Source of the DNA: Isoetes taiwanensis
Taxonomy: Eukaryota; Streptophyta; Lycopodiopsida; Isoetales; Isoetaceae
Assembly: GCA_021234155.1 (NCBI GenBank)
Contig: JAJEKV010000047.1
Coordinates: forward strand, 52,744 to 116,743
Length of the DNA stretch: 64,000 nt
Reading direction: 5' to 3'
Shown here: positions 57,604 through 64,000 of the stretch, piece by piece
Numbering within the stretch: the first letter of the stretch is position 1
Layout of the letters: the number at the start of each line of letters is the position of its first letter
The notes under the pieces: generated by a model
Told to the model about the DNA's origin: nothing
Databases searched by the model: none
The model's input: the letters and a program-made list of their open reading frames with translations, nothing else
Made by a program: the position numbers and the translations under genes

Positions 57604-60600
57604 CTAGTGCAAATAGTGCGAGGATGTTTGGGGTTCAAGCTCTACAAGTTAAAGGTTATCAAGAGTGGTGATTAAGCTCCGGTTGGATGGCAGGATTTTT
57701 TTTTCGCGTATGAGCACGTTTTTGTAGGAAGGACATTGCAAATCATCACATTCCATTGTATTTTGCCCGAGCATATGCACTTCATTACAAAGGAGTAAGC
57801 ATTGATTGGGATGAGGTGAAACAAGTGCAAGTCTTCATTCAAAAGGCTCTAAAAAGAATGGGACTGATTGAACTAGCTACGATAAAGTCTTCCAATGTTA
57901 AAGCTATTAAAATGTATGCCTCGGTAGGGGCGGCAGGTTGGAAATGATGAAAAGGTGGAGGGAAACAAGAGCATTAGATTCTGCCTCCATGCTTGATGAA
58001 ATACGACTTTAAAAGAGAAAAGGAAAACAATGGAAATTGAACTGCTGAAGCATGAGAGTGATAAGAGCTTCTTGACAAAGACTTGTCTTGCAGTAAAAGA
58101 TGCAAAAATATGTGAGAGTTCAGCATTATGGCAGGTTTAAAAAGCAAGCGGAAGCTAATGATGTGCAAATGGCTTTGCATCCCATTTAGAGGAGGAGAAA
58201 TCAAGTTATATTGCTGAACCCATTGATTGTTTAAAGGGTGATTTTGCAAGAATTAGAAGTCGCCATTGAAAAATCAGCAAGGATTTGAAGTTAATTCCAA
58301 CTGTGAGAATAGAATAAAGGAGATGACTAAGCATTTGGAAAGATCGTATCTCGAATAGGCTTGCAATTCCCATACTGCAATGAAGAGGAGGGCTTCATTC
58401 ACATATAAGGTTAAATTTAATGATTGCCTTGACTTCGACCATGGTAATATCTCCACTTTGTGGTCATACATATTGTCTATTTTTTGTCTTGTATTCGGGG
58501 TTTCAACGACGCGAATACATGTGTACATGATTGTTCATGGTCCAGGACTGCGCGACAATCGCTAGGAATCCCTTCCTAAGATACATCTATTTCTATTTTG
58601 ATTACATAATTAGTTTGAGTGTACTTAGATGTAGTTAGTTTCCATCATGTACATAATTGTATTAACATTTGATTTGGCGTGGTTTTGTTCTTTACCGTAG
58701 AAAGAGGAAATGTATTTATTCGTATTTTACATTTACATGTGCCATGAAGTGCTTTTTCCGAATTCCTTTACATGGTGTATTAATAGGGTGTATTGCATTG
58801 ACTGTGCCCTTTGCATTTACATGTGATCGTAAAATGCATATGAATTTGGTATTTGATTTTTCCTTTACATTCAATGTTGAATGATGTATTTGATAGGGTG
58901 TATTGATAAAATATTTTGTTCAAAATGCATTTGAATTTAGTATTTGGTTTTCTTTTACATTGTGATAGCTATGTACACTAATGTACTTCTATTTTGTCGT
59001 TACATTATCGCCAGAAAGTTTTGCTGTAGTAAAACCTACCCGCATGTAATTAACATTTGTTCTGCTTTTGATTTGCATCCGATTGTTTTTTCTTCAGATT
59101 TTGCTTATATCTACTTACATCTCCCCTTGATTCTGAATCAAGTGTTTACATTTCTTTATTGACACCCAATTGTGTCAATGCGCATATGGGTAGTATCAAG
59201 AAAAGGAAGAAGTAAAACTGCGGGTAAAACTAAACAATTCATGTTTCGTGCACTATGCTTAAGTTTCGAATATAGCAAAATCTCATGTTTGTAAGTGAAA
59301 GAAGAATGTTATTGGGAAGGGGTTGCATTTACCATTCTCGGATATCCCAATTCTTTGAACCCGGCACAAAAGAGATGCCGCTATCGATGTTGGAAGTCCA
59401 TCCACATCTACATCACCTTTGAGAATTGCAACAACTCATAAGCAATCGGTCTGGGGATTTGGAGACAGAGGGGTATGTGGAAGGTAGGGTGATTACATTA
59501 AGATTGCATCCATTTGTAGTTAGAGTTCACTAATGTTCAATATTTTCCAGCCAGAGGTTGTTTTCCAAAAGAGATCCCACACATTGAAGCCGAAATGCTA
59601 TTATTGGAGCAACTAGTGAAAGCCCGAAAGTAATTCTCTCTCCTTTTGGGGTTTCTATTTTTTTTTTTTTTGTATTTTGAAACTTACGCTGGACGTGTTT
59701 TACGATAAAATTACCGAAGATGTTGGTGATTTACATTGAAAGCAACCGTGAAGTCTTGGTGAAGTTCAAGTTGAGGAAAAGGCTTGTTCTTTGGCGTGCA
59801 CGTGTTTTTTTTTGTCTTGCTTTCAAAACATTAGAATGAAGCACTTTCTTGTCTTCAGAGACTTTGCAACGATTCAAAGGAGCTAGATGATGTTGAAGAA
59901 GCCTTGGAGATTGCAGCCAAGGCAAACGACTAAATTTATGGTCCAAAGCCGATGCCAAAAGCGGTGGAAGAAAGAGAGTGCAAACGGAAGCATGGACATC
60001 CGCCGCAAAACGGTAATTGCTAGCTTACATTGACTTACTTATACCCAGTAGCTTATTATATTTTACTCGCTTTTGCAGGTCTAAACCATCGGAAACAGAG
60101 ATTGAAGGTATCGATTATGCTTTATTGTCATGGATCAATTGTTAATATGACACTAACATCTTGGATCCGACAACGGAAATGATGACAAGGATAAACTTAT
60201 GGAATTTACGCCATTCACGCCATTCAAGAACCTGTCGCCGGTTGAAATGAAAGTGGTTGCATCCGACATAGCAATTTTATGTGCAACTAACTCTAAAATG
60301 AGTAGCCGCTTTGGATCTTTATGGCGTGTAATAACCACGGGTTGTAAAGTATGTATTTGTTGCTATTCCTTGTCTCTAATGTTAATCTTAATCTAATCCG
60401 TGTGCTTGTATGAGACATTGCCTCGAAAGTGGAAGAGCAAAATCTTTTTTATCCCCGCTTACAACTATATAAGGTTTAGAGAAGCTATCGCCAGCGAAAA
60501 AAGAAAGGGTGAATACCGTGAAGGATCATCGAATGTCATTGAAATAGTGAAATCAGGGGGATGAAGGGGATTGTGGTAGCTAAATGCCATCATATCCTTG

Positions 60601-61476
60601 CACCTATCCTTGAGAATGACCATTTTGTCTTTGGTCGTTTTTACGCCCACCATCTCGATTCAAGATCCTACCGCACTGAATTCACGTCTTGAATCCTCTT
60701 ACTTACAGTTATATGATGAACGAGAAAGCAATCAAAGGGTATGTAATACTTTAAGTTGTTGCTTTGCTTTTCTTCGCTAATTGGTCCGCTAAATTTAAAT
60801 TGATATGTGGTCACACACAAATGTTAACCACATCGACCGGTCAAGTATCTAGAATCAATTTCATGAAGAGAAATAATGTTAATTTAATTCAAGAAGCAGA
60901 GGTGCCACAAAGAGTCCGATTTAACATCATGTGGGTTGTATGTGATGGGATTTATGCACAAATATGTTGAAGCTCTTGTCTCTGGTAGAGATATGGAAGT
61001 AAGTTGTATGCCTTCCCTTGTATGTATCTTGATCTCATGTTCCTTTAAATATTTCTAACCTTATTTATGGATGTCACAATTACATCTAAATGGTTCTCTC
61101 ATGAATACGCCACGCGATAACAATTTCTAATAGATGCTTTGGTCATGCATTGTGATGCCAATCCGAAAGAACGACGCCGGCGGTCCCCTCGATTTTGAAA
61201 TGAATCATGAGTCCGAAAGTATCCGATTTTGCAAGATGAACTATGTAACAGTTTATATATATCTTTTTTCACATTTGTGTTCACATTTCCTATCATAAGG
61301 AATGTGTAAATGACACTATGTGAATAGTATACTACCGATAGTATACTTTATGACTATGTAAGTTTTTTTTTTTTGAAGAAAAAGATTTACGATTTAAAGA
61401 AGCCTTGTACCCTTTTTGGTCAATCAAAAAAAGGTTACTTGATTGTTTTGGACGGATATATTTTGTGACCTTGTAC
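57604..61476. other. Long AT-rich interval with possible gene debris
   Basis: Short coding-looking pieces on the plus strand (57756-57947, SIDWDEVKQVQVFIQKALKR; 60199-60350, FTPFKNLSPVEMKVVASDIA; about 60590-60690, HHILAPILENDHFVFGRFYA) are separated by stops and assign to no family I know. 58780-58960 repeats GGGTGTATTG and AATGCAT.TGAATTT.GTATTTG words. No intact gene. Confidence 0.35.
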
Positions 61477-61697
61477 TACACCACACCCCTCCACTTCACC
61501 ACCACCACCACCACACTCCACCACACCACACCACATCACACCACACCACCCGCACTGTTACCACCACAACACACCACCCCACCACACACCACCACCACCA
61601 CACCACCACACCCACACACCACCACCACCCACCACACACCACACCACACCACCACCACCACCACACCACCACCCCACCACCATCAACACCCCACCAT
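61477..61697 (+). repeat. CA-rich simple repeat (CCACCA/CACACC)
   Basis: Almost only A and C on the plus strand, built from CCA, CCACA and CACC units. Confidence 0.95.
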
Positions 61698-62036
61698 TTG
61701 GTGTATGGTGTATGGTGTGTAGTGAATGGTGTGGTGTGTGTGAATGGAGGTGGTGTGTGGTGTGTGGGATGTGATGCAGTGAATATGATGGTTGGTGTGT
61801 GGTCTATGGTGTATGGTGTGTGGTGGGTGTGTGGTGGTGGTGGTGTGGTGAATGGTGGGTGTGTGGGATGTGATGCCCAGTGAATATGACATGGTGTATG
61901 GTCTATGGTCCATGGTGTGTGGTGAATGGTGTGGTGTGTGGTGGGGTGTGGTGAATGGTGTGGTGTGTGTTGGGATGTGCTTTCTGTGAATATGATAGTG
62001 TGGGGCATGGTATGGTGCATGGTTTGGTGTGGTATA
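61698..62036 (+). repeat. TG-rich simple repeat (GGTGTGTGGTG)
   Basis: The strand bias flips at the centre ACCATTTGGTGT; the right part is G/T-rich with recurring GTGTGGTGAATGG and GGGATGTG, broken by TGAATATGA. Left and right can pair as one large imperfect hairpin. Confidence 0.95.
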
Positions 62037-62597
62037 CACACCCTAACGGTTTAGTGTTCATTTGAGGCGGATGGTATTGTTCAAGAGGTTTACGGACCAA
62101 CATCCATTAAAATACTAAAGAACATATTTTCCTATTGTTTGTTGGTTACCATATTTTGTTAGTGTGGATCATAAATTCGCGACCTTGAAATTCCTTGTTG
62201 GCTTTAATGTTTGTTTTGGTATACTATTTGAGTAATTGTAACTTTGCATTTATAATTAATGACAAAATTTAAACTGTCATTAACTTGAGTTGCACCAAAA
62301 CTTGAGTTGCAAACTAAAGTACCAAACATGTTTCTTATATCTATCTGAGAAAAGGATAGAAATAGTTCGATTAACTAAAAAGCGATGGAAACTTCGGATA
62401 GTTAAAAGCAAAAAAATAGTCACAATTTGTAGAGAAGAGGAGTTCTCGTCATTAATGAAAAGCTTTACAAAAAATGGAGTCACAAGGACTATTGCAAAAC
62501 AAGTTGTATATTTAATTAAAAGCTTTACAAAGAATAGTCCACAAGGACTATTGCCAAAAAAATTGAAACCGGGGATTACAAAAATTTAAACAAGGGC
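62037..62597. other. Intergenic, nothing recognised
   Basis: AT-rich. AAAAGCTTTACAAA.AAT...CACAAGGACTATTGC is repeated at about 62457-62500 and 62517-62560. Confidence 0.45.
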
Positions 62598-63118
62598 TTG
62601 ATCGCCATCTTGACTCCATATGAAGGTCGCCCCTCCACGGCATACATCTTCATTTTGAGGAGTCGCTTCTCGTCGAGGGTAAGCCTCATGCACCCACTCG
62701 ATCACCCCTTAACGTGGCTAGGCTTTGACAGCCTGATGATCCATGATGAGCTTCTCCACCTCTGGTGGAGTGAACTCGCCCTGATTGTCAGAATCGGCCT
62801 CAGGAGGAAGACACGAATTCTCCTGGAGGAAGACACGGATCCTCCGGAGGAAGAAGGACAGGTGCTTGGCAGGGGGAGGAGCAGCACAATGGCCGGGATA
62901 GTGTTCCTGCGGAGTGTGGTCTTGAACTTGGCCATGGGAAGTGAAGGGAGATGGACGGAATGGGGAAGGAGGAAGGAGATGGCGAATAGGCGATGGGGGA
63001 CGGAATGGACGGAATGAAAGCTACGGGGGCAGAAATTTTGGGAATAAAAGGGATGTTTGCATGCATACGATTTTGTTTTGGAAATTAGGCGAAAGAGGAA
63101 AGGGATGTATCCATGCAT
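62598..63118. other. GC-richer segment, open on both strands, unassigned
   Basis: A plus-strand frame (62598-63017) and an overlapping minus-strand frame (63118-62702) are both open. On the minus strand pieces such as SDNQGEFTPPEVEKLIMDHQ look coding but need a different frame. A decayed gene or gag-like remnant is possible; I cannot name it. Confidence 0.3.
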
Positions 63119-63593
63119 ATGATTTCACACCTCTGAGTCGATCCACCCACCTCAAAATTTTGCAAATGTAAAATGGATAGGTTGAACCATATTATGAGAC
63201 CAATTGTTGATATCGTAGTTAGCACAACCCTAACACAAAGTTAGAAATATCCCACATGCATATATCACAAAAGTCATGCATATATATATAGGGTTTTGTC
63301 GCTTCATCGGGATAAGTGTGGATAGAGATTAGATGTTGAAAGGATGGCTCGCCGGGTTTGTAATCTTCGCCACAAAGGGGCCGTCATAACCGCCCAAGAT
63401 GTAATCCTAGTCCACCCTTTTTTAGTAATGGCTCAAATATCCCACATGCATCTCAATGTTCCACATGTTACCAAATCAACGTCAAACGAAACGATCATGC
63501 CACAAGCACACAGCACCCGCGCAATACCGTGCCTGGCACGCGAGTCAACAATAACAATATAGGACAACGCTAACATTCCTTACTGCATCAGAA
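63119..63593. other. Intergenic, nothing recognised
   Basis: Short frames only. TATATATATAG at about 63283 could be a TATA-like word, with no gene attached. Confidence 0.35.
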
Positions 63594-63940
63594 AGCGAAC
63601 ATTCCTTGAGTACTGAGCGAACATTCCAGCTCAGTTATCGAATATTCCCATTGTCTTCGGTACGAAAATATTCCCACAAGTACTGAAAGCGAACATTCCC
63701 ACGCCCAGCCATCTTGAAATAATATTCCCATTACCTTCAAAGAATAGCCTTTAGTTTGTTTGCGCACCTTATATTGTATAAAGTAACAGTTCCTATTTTG
63801 AAAGGAATATCTTTGCATTGAAAGGACGTTTACATCAAGAATATTCCTTATTACCTTCAAAGGAATATTCTTTAGTTTGTTTAAGTGCACCTTATATGTT
63901 ACAAGGAATATTCTTATTACATTGAAAGGAATATTCCCTT
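63594..63940. promoter_or_regulatory. Cluster of GAAnnTTC palindromes (HSE-like)
   Basis: Eight exact GAAnnTTC sites (GAACATTC or GAATATTC) occur within about 340 bases: 63597, 63618, 63640, 63691, 63839, 63863, 63905 and 63929 approximately. GAAnnTTC is the core of heat-shock elements. Part of the cluster is a direct repeat (TTACCTTCAAAGGAATA.. / TTTAGTTTGTTT) at 63731 and 63850, so local duplication also explains it. Confidence 0.4.
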
Positions 63941-64000
63941 AACAGTATAGCCCTTTCATTTGAGCTAGGAGCAATACAGTAACTGAACGAAGCAATACCA

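Noticed and set aside
60590-60690. Ulp1-type protease remnant (HHILAPILENDHFVFGRFY)
   Set aside because: Resemblance to the Ulp1 histidine motif is vague and no cysteine motif follows.
61405-62103. His/Thr-rich frames on both strands
   Set aside because: They arise from CCA/CAC and TGG simple repeats; no start context or domain.
62598-63118. Protein gene with overlapping frames on both strands
   Set aside because: GC-rich purine-biased sequence gives open frames by chance; neither shows a domain, and the best-looking peptides need several frames.

Overview
This is eukaryotic nuclear DNA from a land plant: an R2R3-MYB gene with a GT-AG intron, PPR, UDP-glycosyltransferase and ankyrin/LRR remnants, plant L1-type LINE sequence and a Ty3/Gypsy chromovirus. 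The density of old, decayed, nested retroelements suggests a large, slowly purged genome such as a fern or gymnosperm; the species cannot be fixed from the sequence. The only clearly intact host protein gene is the MYB gene at 38956-41152 (minus). Almost everything else is mobile DNA or gene debris.

Layout. 0.6-8.8 kb: three 5'-truncated copies of one APE-type LINE family lie head to tail on the plus strand. The third is split by a 5'-truncated plant L1 LINE (about 6615-8668). Their 3' ends carry a small hairpin with compensatory base changes and run into simple repeats. 9-15 kb: intergenic DNA with CT microsatellites, short tandem repeats and a broken ankyrin-repeat gene (12.6-14.4 kb) containing a perfect 17-bp palindrome. 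15.2-36.2 kb: three copies (A plus; B and C minus) of an unusual ~1.25-kb composite repeat made of an AGATTCT/TTCTAGAA array, a tRNA-like Pol III module and a CCGTAGGATC array. A and B are inverted around about 4.3 kb holding a LINE tail, an organelle-DNA-like stretch and LRR-like debris.

Copy C is interrupted by the most interesting object in the window, a 12.8-kb Ty3/Gypsy element at 22605-35404. It has two ~1.5-kb LTRs (TGTGACG...CGTCACA at the 5' LTR start and the LTR ends), a 5-bp target duplication TCAAG, an initiator-Met tRNA primer site, a polypurine tract, gag, protease, RT, RNase H, integrase and a chromodomain. Between the 5' LTR and gag it carries two extra reading frames. The first ends in an almost complete histone H3 (alphaN helix and whole histone fold); the second is a long acidic protein I do not recognise. 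A 541-bp foldback MITE is inserted in the integrase tail, so the nesting is MITE in Gypsy in composite repeat. The element is now broken by stops and frameshifts.

36-64 kb: a CTAT microsatellite, the MYB gene, a pre-miRNA-like 42-bp-arm hairpin (42.2 kb), a UGT PSPG-box fragment (44.3 kb), a retroposed sequence with poly(A) and a 20-bp duplication (46.5-47.1 kb), decayed PPR genes (52.9-53.8 and 56 kb), a 0.5-kb direct duplication (54.6 and 57.1 kb), a CA-rich to TG-rich strand-switch block (61.5-62.0 kb) and a cluster of GAAnnTTC motifs at the right edge. Large AT-rich intervals between them show nothing I can support as genes.
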